A DNA stretch of 64,000 bases from Strix aluco (lineage: Eukaryota > Chordata > Aves > Strigiformes > Strigidae): positions 4,083,009 through 4,147,008 of the forward strand of contig NC_133957.1 of assembly GCF_031877795.1 (NCBI RefSeq). Reading direction: 5' to 3'. Numbering within the stretch: the stretch's first letter is position 1; each line of letters opens with the position of its first letter. The notes beneath the pieces were generated by a model. The model did no database searches. It had not been told where the DNA came from and saw only the letters and a program-made list of their open reading frames with translations. Positions 22,560 to 34,600 of this stretch are shown here, in pieces. Position numbers and translations under genes: made by a program.

Positions 22560-24280
22560 CAGAGAGAAAACCCCCGCGGTCGGAGCAGAGGCTCAGAGGA
22601 GATTCTGAGTCTCCCTTCTAGTTCCAGCAGCTCTAAAGCTGTGCAGGAAGAAAATAAAGCGTACCGCAGCTTCTCTCCACGGCGAGAGACTCACTGCTGT
22701 TGGAAACCACGGGCCGTCCTGCAGCTCCTGCCCCAACCCCCCCGGGCAGAGGCCGCCCAGGACAGCCGGTGCCTCGGCCCCCCCCGCCCCATTCTGAGCC
22801 CCCCGCTCCCCGCCCGCCCGCAGGGTCGGTACCGATCGCTCCGTGACCACCGGAGAGGAAAAGCCCCGCACAGACAGAGCGGAGAAACGTCCCGAACAGC
22901 CCCTGCTCTCCCGCCCCTCCCACGGCAGCAGCGAGGCCGGAACTGACTCCCCGGGAGCGGGGCGGCCGCCGCGGGACCGGCTCCCCCGCTGTGCCCCGGC
23001 GTCCCCCCAGCGCCCCGCCCCCCCCCAGCGCCGCCTCTGTCCCGGGCCGGGGCGGCCCCCGGGGGACCCCTTCGGGCACCGAGCCCCTGCCCGCCCCGCC
23101 GCCAAGGCGCTACCGCCGGCGCCCCCCCCGCGCCCGCCGCCCTCGCTCGTCCCCGCCGCTCCCGGAGCGCGGCCCCCGGGGATCGGCGCGGAGCTGCGGC
23201 CCCGGGAGCGCCCCGGCGCGACCCCCGCCCGCCTCCCCTCAGCGCCCGGGAGCCGAGGCGGCCCCCCCGCCGCCCGCACCCCGCCCTCCCCCGCCAGCCG
23301 CCGCGGCCCGGCCCGGCTCCTCAGCGCGGCGGCACCGCCCGGGCCGGGGCCGCGTTACCTGCCCGGGCTCCTCCAGCGCCCGGCTCCGCTCGCTGTCCGC
23401 CGGCGGGGGCTGGGGACGCGCCTGGACGCTGTGACCCCGGAGTATCGCCCGGCCCGGACTGACAGCCCCCCTCTGCCGGAGCGGCGGGACCAGCGCCCGG
23501 GCACTGCCGGCGGCGAGGCGGGCAGGGGAGGGGAGGGCAGGCCGCGGGGCGGGCCCGGCGGGGCCAGGGCGCCTTCCCTTGGCACTCGAGGTGGTGCTGC
23601 CGCTGCGGGGGCGGGCCCTGGCGGCTCCGGGGGCTGCGGCACAGAAGCCTCAGAGACAGCCCCGCGCCGCCAGCGCTGCCCCGGGGCGAAGCGCAGCCGC
23701 CGCCTGACAGGAACCTACTCCCGGCCCGCCCCGGCCCCGCCCCCGCCCCGCCGCGTGTCCCCGCCCCGCCTCTCGCCGTGCTCCGCCGTTGCTCCGATGG
23801 GGAGAAACCGCGGCCGTGCCCGTTGGTTCCGTTGGGGAGCGGCGGCGGTTGCTGGGGCAACTCGGCGGCAGCTCGGCGGCAGCTCGGCCCTCGCCTGGCG
23901 GAGGTGGGTGCCGGGGCTGGCCCGGCCCGGCGGGGGCTCTCCGGGAAGGCGTTGCGGGGCTGCCGGCCCCTCGCTGGAGGAGGGAAGGAGGCGGCGGTTG
24001 CGGCCTGGGGGTGGCGGCGCTGGAAGCGGGGCTGGGGGCTCTGCGTGGCGGGCGGGGCTGAGGCCTCTTCCCCCGCCTCTCCCCGCTGCGGCCGCGGTTA
24101 CTCCCGGCGTTACGGGGGGGAAAGACTGTGGAGGGGCAGGGGGGGACAACTTTTCGGTGCTGCTGTGGGGCTGCGAGTGGCGGGGAGCGGCCGGGGCCAT
24201 GGCAAGGCCGTGCGGCGGTGTCCGTGAGAGCGGGAAACCTGCGGAGCCTTGCGCTGAGGGAAAATTTTTCGTTTAAATCT
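22560..24280. promoter_or_regulatory. CpG island, likely promoter
   Basis: About 1.7 kb of very GC- and CpG-rich sequence in an otherwise AT-rich region. Long open frames on both strands are a by-product of the base composition, with low-complexity Pro/Ala/Arg/Gly translations. The right edge is about 1.1 kb upstream of the first KIF20B exon found here, so it is the best candidate promoter for that transcript. A plus-strand donor-like GAG|GTGGGT is at 23903/23904. A strong minus-strand donor, GGGCAG|GTAACG, near 23353-23363 suggests a divergent leftward transcript as well. I see no TATA box. Confidence 0.75.
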
Positions 24281-25355
24281 CTTTAAGTGTAAGCACTGAT
24301 GCGTTATGGTTTTATAAGCTGCCGGCTGTGAGGTTTGGAGCCTTTCCAGCCCCTGTGCTGCCTGGCAGCGCTGCAGGCTGTGTGTGTGCGGTGACACGCT
24401 TGGCTTGGTGTGCCAGTCGGGATCCCCCTCGGAAGGTGTCTGCAGCTCCAAACTCTGCTGGCACCGTGAGCAGAATTACAGGGACATCTCCCCGCACACA
24501 AGTCCGTTGGAGTGGCCCCAGGCAGGCAGTGTGCCCGTTTCCCCCAGCACATCCCAGGGAATGACGGTGCTGTGTGACCGACACAGTGTGCAGACAGATG
24601 GACAGTCGCACCTTGTCTGGGACCTGTGTTAGTGGTGGGACCTGACTTCTCGGAGTGCGGGGCTCGCAGGAATGCTTTGGATTCCAGCTTGGCTCGCAGA
24701 GCTTCATGTTTGCCTTTGGCGCCTTGGGTAAAAAAGCACAGAGTGAGAGCATAATCTTGACAAATCACACTTTAAAATAAGCTTATATTTAAAACAACTA
24801 AACTGTCAGTTACCTAACAACTATGTTTCCTGTCAAGGTCTGGTAAGAGTTTTGCCCTGTGACTTGTGTAGCTGATGAATAAGACTTCTAGATCGGGACA
24901 GCACAGGTATGTTGCTTTCCAGTAGTAGCTTATTCCCAACTCAGTGTTTGTTCAAGCTTTGTCAGTATTTCAGGCCAAGTTTTTCCTGGTTTTCAGGAGC
25001 AGACTGTAAGGTGATAGAACTGCTCAAGAAACAGAATTTGTTGGATGGCATTCGTGTAACTAGAAACTCAAAGTATAGGAAATACAGAAATCTGTTGGTG
25101 CGTGAGGTGGCAACCCTCTTGTAGGTTGTCAAGCCAGTGAAACTTGGTGTTCCTGCAGTCCAGAGAAGGGTTAGACTCTAAAGTGCCTCCTCTGTGCTCT
25201 AGCTGGGAACTGGTCTGAGCAGTGACTCTGAGCAGAGGATAGACTGGGGGAGTGCTGTGCTCAGAGACCTCTAGGGAAGTGCAACAGGTCTGTCTTGGAA
25301 GTGCCAGTAGAGGATTAAAAAATACTGAAGACTTTATTCTTTGTTTTCTGGGTAG

Positions 25356-25604
25356 GTTTTAGCTATGGACACATCTGTTCTTGTCCAGGATCAGTCATTT
25401 GACCAGAAATCAGCAACAACATCATCACCACTTAGTCACGCTAAAATGCCCATCTCAAGGAAAAGAGTTACTGCCCCATGGGACAGGAGCTTAGAAGATG
25501 TGATCGAAGATGACAATGAGATGGAGGAACAGCATATGTCAGGAGAAGAAGTAGTGCAGAAATATGTAGAAAATACAGCTCTTATTGGAAAAAAAGAGTA
25601 CATG
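25356..25604 (+). CDS. KIF20B: KIF20B exon 1 of this window
   Basis: The acceptor GGGTAG ends at 25355 and the donor is ATG|GTATGT. The frame is open from the first base and the ATG is only the fourth codon, so this looks like an internal exon in origin. Residues around WDRSLEDVIEDDNEMEE match the acidic linker right after the motor in human KIF20B. Confidence 0.85.
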
Positions 25605-28600
25605 GTATGTGCCAGGGCTATGTTAAGAATTAGTGTAGCACGGAGTCTTGAAGCAAGGTATTATTCTGGTTTTCCCCATCTCTCACCTGTTTTTTTTGTT
25701 TGGTTTTTTTTTTTTTTTTTTTTCTCTGATCACCCTTATTCTATCTAAATCCAGCATTAAGAACTGAAAGTGAGATTACTCCTAATGTGGTGCCTGTTGT
25801 GGGCAAACTCTATAATGTGTCTAAATATAGACTAAGCAGTAAGAATTGCAGATTTGGCTTTCTCTCCCTTTGGTAGCCTGTGGTCAATGCACAGCAAATA
25901 TTACCTGCTTTTAGCAATACAGACTGTTCCTCTGTATTCTATGCACAAGAAAACGCTGAAAACTGTTCCTTAAGCAAATGTAGTCACTTCTAGGGAAGAC
26001 GAGGGGGGAACAAGGACTAGAAACTGTTTTGTGGAGGTTTCATTAATATTGTCCCAAAAATGAGCACGTGGGAAACAAGAGCCAAATCCTGTGGCGCTTA
26101 AGCCTGTTTAAGACAACTTCAACAATTCTTGTAATAAAATGAATGTTCTTTACAAATGCCTGTTCTGTGCAAACTTATAAACTGCTGTGTGAGTACCAAA
26201 GAGATCTTCTGATCTACTCATAAATCTTCCTGTTTATGAATCAGCTAATAAAAGAACTAGAAGAGCTTTTGTCAGGTGGAAGGGTAAAGTGGTGTTGTAG
26301 AGTTTGAGGAATGAGGAAAATCTCACTCCTGGGAAGCCATTTCTTTATGAAAAACTTAATACTAATGGTAATTCTAGATGCTGCTGAGTCTCATAAAAGA
26401 GTTGAAGGACAAACTGGTTGCTGAAAAGAAGAAGTTGCTGCTGGAACTAAAAATTCGTGAAGAGGTGATGCAGGAATTTGCCCAAAATTTTGCTGAGCAG
26501 GAAATATCTTTCAAGTAAGTTAGCTTTAAGTGGTTTTTAAAGTTAATGATTAAAAAAAATGAAATTAAATTCACTTATTTCTTAAACCTGTCTCTTGGCT
26601 ATAAGAGGCCACACTCTTCTGCTAGACTTACTGCCTCTGTTAATAGATCAGTTTCTGTTTGGACTATGAGTTCAGGAAAAATACTGTGTAGGAAAGGCTT
26701 TGATTTGGGGGGGGATGGAGGGGGGTGTGTGTAATCTGTCAGCAGAGTTCCTGCAGAGCTCTCCCTAACAGAAGAGCTTTGACAGGATGTCTGTAGAAAG
26801 AGTGACACTTGCAAATTCTTTGGTTACTGCAGTCTTAGTGCTACTTCAGATGGGTATTCTGGCTCAAGAGGCTTAGAAAAAATGCTTGTAGTTAAGTGTC
26901 AGCCATAATCTGTGTATATATGTCTCCCCCTCATTCTTCAGGGGCGTGCGTGCAGGAAATACACTTCTGCTTTGGTGTAGCAACACCATTTTATGTGTTG
27001 TTCTATTGTGCCAGAATAAAGAAAAACCCATCTTTGTTTATAGGCAGCTGTACTAATAACTTCTTAGCAGCTCCTGCTAGCTAGCTTTTATCTGACTTAT
27101 TTTCCCTACTATAGTGAGTTCCTTTCTTATGAACGAGAACGGCTTGAAGAAGATGCTGACACACACCTGGAAATCTTCAAGGAACTTGTAAATGGTTGTC
27201 TTGAAGACATGGGTGAAGAAAATAAACTAAAGGATCAGCCTTGCAGTGAACAAGATGGACCTCTGGTATTTTTATCCCCCTGATAACATCCCTTTCACTA
27301 ACTACCTGTTGTGGTGATGGGACGTCTCCAGAATGAGAAGAACGGTTCCAAGGAATGGCATGCTGTGTGACTGTATCCTCAGCAAGATACATTTATCATG
27401 TTCAATAGGAGTAGTTGCTGTGCCTCGGAGATGCATTTAGGAATCTTTGGGGTTTTCTGCGTTTCTGCAACACAAAATTACTGTGTACAAAGAAGCTGGG
27501 GGAAAAGCTGCAGTTATGCTATAAACTGTTGCATTAAGTGCCTATTTAAGGTATCTGAAGCTGAATTCTTAGGCCCCATATATGGACGGTACTGGAGTGG
27601 TCCCAGAGACTTTTTTCCTCTTAAGGCTGTTGTGGCTACAACTGAAGCAATGACAATTGTATATACACTTAAGCATAACTGAACTGTTAGGTTGAGGCTG
27701 GTTCTTTGAGTTTGGAACCCTTTGTTTCTAAAAAACAAGGAGGAAAGATAGAAAGTCAATGTTTTAAGTACAACTTAATTTGATAAGTTACCACAAACTT
27801 ATTTGACCTCACAAACTTTTACTGATATTTGAAAATTTCAGATGTATTCCTTCTAAAACTGTTTGCTTGCTGTGTTCATCCAGTGTTCTCATCGGGTAAA
27901 AATGCTGGCATTTATATTAAATTTGGAGGGGATGCTTTTGTGGTGGTATAAAAGGGAATGTGATGGTGGGCCATTAAATGCTTTAAAAATAAAGTAGCTG
28001 TTACTTGATGCTGGAGACTTCTGTGTGAAGGTAGAGAGAAACTGGCAATCAAATTGCCTATGAACCCACAAGATGGCTTTGAGGTCAGAATTAACTGTAC
28101 TTAGATGTTTGAGGAGATAATGGTCTTCCAAATTTTCAGTAGAAATAACGGGTATTGTGTAACTATTTGCTATTTCTAAATGGATATAAATTATCTTTCA
28201 GAATGAAGAACATGGCATAGGGCCAGGCACCTACATTGATCTTGAGGGCGTTACTGATTCTCTGCAGAATGATGTTGTTGATATCAAAAAGCAGGCAGAA
28301 GAAACACACAGACACGTGGTGTCTCTAGAGGACCCACAGGAAGCTACAGGTTGGCTTGAAAAACAGCTGGGCAGAACTACCACTGAACTAACTCAGACCA
28401 AAGAAAAGCTGACAGAGAAAACCAATGAACTAATCAAAATTGAAGAGCAGCTGACACAGAAAACCAAAGGTGAGCTGGGTGTGTGTGTGATGTGAAAGAA
28501 AAAAGAAATGACACTGTAAAATAGTAGTTGAGCATTGTAAAATCCAGTTGAGCAGGATTTTGGAACCAAATCATATGGATAGAGGTGATAATCAATTGTT

Positions 28601-31600
28601 TTGTGTATGTTCAATCCCACAGGCCTTGATTATTTCATTTTTAAGACAAAACTTAAAACTGTCAGTTGAAGATGTCTGAATTGTGGGGCAACATGTCAAC
28701 ATTATTTATTCTTGATTTCATGGTTATATTGTGATCCCAGCACTTCACATTTTGCTGATGCAGTGTTTTCAGGTATTCTGTGGAACATTCATAGACAAAA
28801 GTATCAATACCTCATAGCATGATTTCAGCAGAAGTCTCTTGATGTGATCTATATTTTATACGGGTTGCAGGCCCCAATTCTATTCAAAAAAACCTGAACT
28901 TTTGAAATGTGTCCTGTAAGTAGAAGCCAACACAAAAATAAATGAGTCTATTCAAAAGCTACTAAAGTACCAGAAGATCTGGAAAAATGGATTACTGAGT
29001 AAACTATGTAATGGCTGCTTATTTGATGCAGGCTTCTCTTCCTGTTACAGACTTTGAAACGCAGATGATTAAATCGGATGAGTCTGCTGAGCAGCTTAAA
29101 GAACCAACTGAGGTAACTGTCTCAAAAAATTACTTGCAAAATTACTTGCTTTAATACAAAATTTCAGTAGCTTAAAATGCTATTGTAGTACATTTCTAGC
29201 TTTTTTATATCAAGCTTAGCTTAACTGATCTTGCTTCTAAATGCATTGCATAGTTCAAGAATTTAGCATTGACTGAACTACTTTCTTTTCTAAGAAAATG
29301 AATACGCAGAATAAAAGGATTCAAGAACTAATGGACATCGTGGAGCAAAAAGATGATGTTATCATGAGACTGCAAGATTTGATATCCCGTTTAGAAGAAA
29401 CCATAAAAGACTATGTAAGTCTTAAACATCTTAATTTTCTGTTTACAAAAAAATCTAAATCTGTGCTTATAATGGACTATTTTGGAAAATTGAAATTTTC
29501 TGTAAGTAATTGCTACTTTCTTGAAATGGCAGCAGGTGAAGTTGGCATTGAAACTGAAGTTACAGCAGAATGTGTGTGGAGGTGTGTGTGGAAAACAGGA
29601 CTTCTGGAAGCAGTGATCTGGAGTTATTATTGGAGGACTGTCAATGAGACTATGAAGAGCCACTCTAAAGAAAAAAAAAAAAAAAAACACTCAAACTGGG
29701 AGGACTTTAGCAGTGGGAAGAGAGGGATTATGTCACTGTCTGTTTTATTTTTGCCTGAATGGAAGAGGAAGGAAAGGAGGTTTTGCTGCAGCAAAAGCTC
29801 AAATTTAATTGAAGTTAGAAGTTAGTGTGAGAAGGACAGTGGTTGTGTAAATTGGCAACAAAAATCAGTGTGTCCCACCTACTACCACCATGCACACAAA
29901 CTTTCTAAGGCAGAGCAGTAATATGAATGTATTGAGCAGAGTTTGAACTAAGAGTGGATGGCCAGGGTGTCTCTGCTTTTGATGGGATCAATAGAACTTG
30001 CAGCTGGCTAGTCTGCTGCTGGCTGCTGAATGCCAAAAGGCTGGCTTGGCTACATGTACACAGGTTAAAAAAAAAGAAATCAAAACATGCAGTTAGGTGG
30101 TTTTTTGAGCCTGATGCCCTGTAACCTGAAATGTAGTTCTGAGAACATTTTAAATTAAACTTAGGCAGCACTCTGATCCCCTTTTCTCTTTCACTGTGAA
30201 CTTAAGGCTTTGACCTTAATCTTCTGTTCCCTCTCTGCCTCCGAGCACCTGAGCTTTTCATTAGCAGGAGTGCTCAGGGTGATGGCAGTTGTGATGACTG
30301 CTTCCTGTCACTGCTCCTGCCAAGAGAAAGGCTCCAGCTCTGTCCAGTGTTTCTGGGAGACTCTGTGGCATGAAACTTAAAACGTGACCACAAACCTCAG
30401 GTCTGTTCTACAGATTAATTTTTTTTTAATGAATTACTTAGATGAGTGATTGGTCCTTGGCAACCAGCATGGCTTGCCACTTGTGTCATCTGGTGAGTAA
30501 AGAAACTTTATTCTTGGTCAAATACATAGTCTAAAGTACGTATGACAGAACTGACCAGGCTTCCAAATTGCATCAGATCTGTCATGATAAAAATGATCTG
30601 TGGCTTTGCTGAAGGTGGTTAAAACTCCCAGCTCTACCAACTATGACAAGAAAGTGATGAACTTGTAGAGCTGACCATTGGCCCTTTGAGCAAATCATGA
30701 ATTTCCTCAACTCTTTTGACACTGGATACTTCAGGTGGTAAACTCCTTTTGCATTTCGTAGTTTCCTAGTCTCTTGCTCTACTTTCTGTACAGTGCAAAG
30801 CATTGTGCTTATTACTGTCTGAAGGTGTACCTGCTTTTTGTTTAAGCAACTGATCTGTAACTGACTTGTTCTTCTGACAACCCATATACAGGTTACCCAG
30901 ATAGATTTGTAAAAATATTTGCATCTAAAAGATTACTAAGCCTTTTAAGTGCTCACTTTGTAAAACTTCAAAGTAATTGATGTTATTTTAACACAGGACA
31001 ACACTGTAAGTACCATGAAAACAAAATTGGCAGAAAAGAACTCTAATGAATTGATTGAAAGCCGCCAGTTCAAGGATTGTGAGGAGACTGTATTGGAAGT
31101 GGGAAGAAAACGTTGCTCTGAAAGTAAGCCTATTGTGGAAAAAGAGCCACCTGCAAAGAAAGGTAAAATTTCTACCATCACTCAAGAGGGGGCCTTCCAA
31201 AAAAACTTGATTACTATTCCAGAACAGAAGTGAAAAGTTGTGAAGTGTAAACATTATGTTGTGAGGAGAAAATCTACTCTGTTAAACTGTAAATCAAAGT
31301 AACTGGTATGTAAATATCATCTTTTGCAGAAGGTCCTACACTGCTCACTCCTAAATGCTTAAAATAAAAGTTAGTTTTTAGACTCTCCTTTCTGCTGCTT
31401 TTTCTCATCTGTTAATGTACTTGCAGACTCGGCTGTAGTTCTTAATCAATTTCTTAACAGTTGTTTTTGGACTAAACTTGCTGTTGCTGGACTTCTGGGA
31501 AAGTAGCATCCCCTGCTCAAGCTTTTTAAAATTGCCTACGCAAGCGTCAAGGGTGTCAGTGAGTTACTGATTGTTCAGTCCTACAGCACAGACTGTGAAA

Positions 31601-34600
31601 CTCGGTGTTTCATGCTGTATGCTGCTGTGAACTCACCAGCTTTGGGCAAGGTGACAGTGCTGGCAAAGGAGAAAAGCTTTTCACTTGAATGCAAGTAAAA
31701 TTATTTTAAGTCCACAGATACATATTTTTGTGCAGCTCTCACGTTTGCACTTCCAATCTTTTTTGCTTTCTTGCTTTATCTGTGAGCTTACCAGTCTTTT
31801 TAGAATGAGGTGAATAAACCAGCTACAGTTGAAGACCTTCAAGCATGAGGGTGAAACTTAAAAGGACACCACTACTTATGTTATCCATTCCATTAAAGTC
31901 TGTTAATTGGTGAGATTGAGCTATATGGGAGTGACTTGTACAAAATGGTATTTGTAAGATCTGCCTGTCTCTTCCTTGACTTCAGGACAGAGCTGGGCTC
32001 CAGTTTCTCATAGGACTATGGAAAGCGTATGCCAAAGGAGAATGAAAGATCTTCCCTTCGTATCCCTTACTTTCTTGCCTTCTTCCTGCAGAATAGGTGC
32101 AAGTAAGAAGATCTTCCAGGCAATTGTTTGGGTGAGGATAGGATAGACAAAGAGAATAAGGTTAAAAATGGGGATCAGAAAATATCTATCTCCATAAAGA
32201 GGGATAAAACATGTTAAAAGGAGACTTGTCAAGTTCACATGATCACAGAAAACTTGAGGATACAGGTGGTGAATAAACTGAATGCTGGACTGTCATTCAT
32301 CACTGCAGTGAAAGAACAAGGGAATGCTCAGTCTAGAAGATCAGTTTAAGTTTATGGAACACAGCACTTCACGCCATGGGCAGTGAACTTCTAGTATTTG
32401 TTGCCCTAGAAGGTGAGAGAGACAGATAATTCTCAGATTCCAGGAGTGGTTAGACAAGCTAACAGCCAACAGGGTCATACACAGATACTGGAAGGGTCAG
32501 GCAGGGATTTACTGTCTCATGATCCTCCAACATTCCCAGGTGTCCTTTGTCAGAAAAGGTGTTTGGGAAGTGGCTGGCCCTGCCAACAGCAGCAAAAGGA
32601 GGCAAAATATTAGGCTAGGTCAACTGATGGTCTGTCATCCAGTAGGGCACTGCTGATGTCTGTGCAGCTTGTTCAAATACGTGTCATTTGAAGTCTGTCT
32701 TAAGAAAAGCTTCTGTCTGTACCAGATGCATTTCTGATTTGTCTCTACCTTTTTTGGTTGGGGTGAACACTGGATCCTAGCATGACCATTTGGTAGTGCC
32801 ACCTCTATAAATGTTACAGGAAGGGGGTGAGAACTGAAGCTGGTGTAGACTCTTTGATATACTGTATAGTAGTAGGTTTCTTATCTCATGACTGAAACTT
32901 GTTTAAACAAGCAAAAAATAGAGAAGTGATAGCTCTTCTCAAACAAGAAATTAGTTAACAGTGCCAATCAATGACAGCACTGAGATTGTCTTTTTATTGG
33001 GAAGAGCAGGCTCTTCAGTCATGTTAAATATGTTTGATTTGTGGCTGTTGAGAATATAAGACATCTAATTTAAAAACTTAGTTGTTAGATGCTCCGTAAT
33101 GATGAAACATATATACTTACATTTAACCATTCTCGTTAAACATACTTGGTACAACAGAAAAATGAACACAGGTACATTGTGATGGCTTTGTTGTAGAATT
33201 CAGACATGCTGGTGGCCTATGACCAAAGCTTATTTCGGGAGAAGATAGGTTATCTTGTCTTGAGGTTCAGGTTTTTGTACTCTTCTCTAGGACTTGCCTC
33301 CCATGTTTTGGGATGGGATTTTTTCCTTTCTTAGTACTTCCTACATAAGAAGCTTCTGCACTGAATATCACGTATCTTCTTGCACTAGTATTTATCCTGC
33401 TTTGCTACATGACTGTGGTTGTCAGTACAAAGTATCTCGATCACCTCTAAATCCTCTTACGAATGATCATACCCTTCTCACTAGAGCTGTTGGGCAAAAC
33501 TCTGCTACTTTTTGTATCTTGGCACCTTAGATCACAAAATATGTCTTAAGACTTCTCGGCACCTCTGCCTTTTAGTGAAGTATGTAAAATTCATGTCCAG
33601 TGTGAGGAGTTTGTAGTATTTTGTCTGATACGTTTTCTTGAGACTACACAACTAGGCTTTCAGAGCAAACCATCTCCCAGTCCTGAATTTTTAATCTTGT
33701 AGTATTTAGAAGCATGGCTTTACAAGCCAAAGTAAAGCTACTGTTTCCTCTGACCTAGCAGGAACACTTGATACCTCTAATTAGAACAGAAAAGAAAAGG
33801 TACAGAAAAGCAGGAGGAAAAAAGTGTCCTGTAGAATTTGATCCCTCTAAAAATAATCAAAAACCAAAACCTGAATTGAGATGGAAACCACCATTGCTAA
33901 TGCTTCAGTATGACTTTTGTTAGTGACTCTATAAAACCTGTTGGATCTGTTCAGAGGATGTCTCCATGCAGTACACATGTACCCGTGTGCTTAATGCTCC
34001 CAACGCGAGATGACTGCCAAGCTCCACCTTACTGTAGCTGCAGCACTCACAGAAATCTGTAGTATCACTTTGGAGTACATAGCTGTGATGACCTAATCCT
34101 GTAGTGATAGTCAGGCTTGATTTTAATACTAAACATACCTGCATGTTACTAAATGGACCCAGCTGGATTCTAAAACACTTGTGTAAAATACAGCTGGAGT
34201 CAATTTTGAAGGTGGTAAAATGCATATGATTTTACTTCAGGGAAAAAACAGTCTTAAGCTAATAAAATGTTTATGGAAATTTGGGATCGTGATGGAATGT
34301 TGTAGATCTTTCTGGAGAACCTTACATGCAACACATTAGGTGTGGGCATAAGTAGTTCTCCTTGTATCTAGTTTAGAAACCAACTGAAAAAAGAGAAGAA
34401 AGCCCCAAACACTAAGCAAAAAACTTGTGTTGGATTTCTAGCTTAACTTTTAAAGTAAGGGCATATTGAGTATGAATGAAAATTCTCAGGAAAGTGTACA
34501 ATGCCATTGCTTTTTTAAATGTAAAATGGGGGATTGGCTGTATTAAAAGGGTTGTTGAACCAGTGAAAGTGGAAACTAGACATAACTGTGACCGTTACCT

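Noticed and set aside
22843-24276. Long open frames of up to 477 codons on both strands in the CpG island
   Set aside because: They are low-complexity Pro/Ala/Arg/Gly text caused by high GC content, overlap on both strands and match no protein I know.
24909-25124. Open frame of 71 codons just upstream of the first KIF20B exon, with a TTTTCAG in it
   Set aside because: The translation does not resemble the kinesin motor or any other known domain, and no matching donor gives the right phase.
29298-29825. Open frame of 175 codons starting in KIF20B exon 6
   Set aside because: Only 29295-29414 matches KIF20B. The rest follows a GTAAGT donor and is intron read-through.
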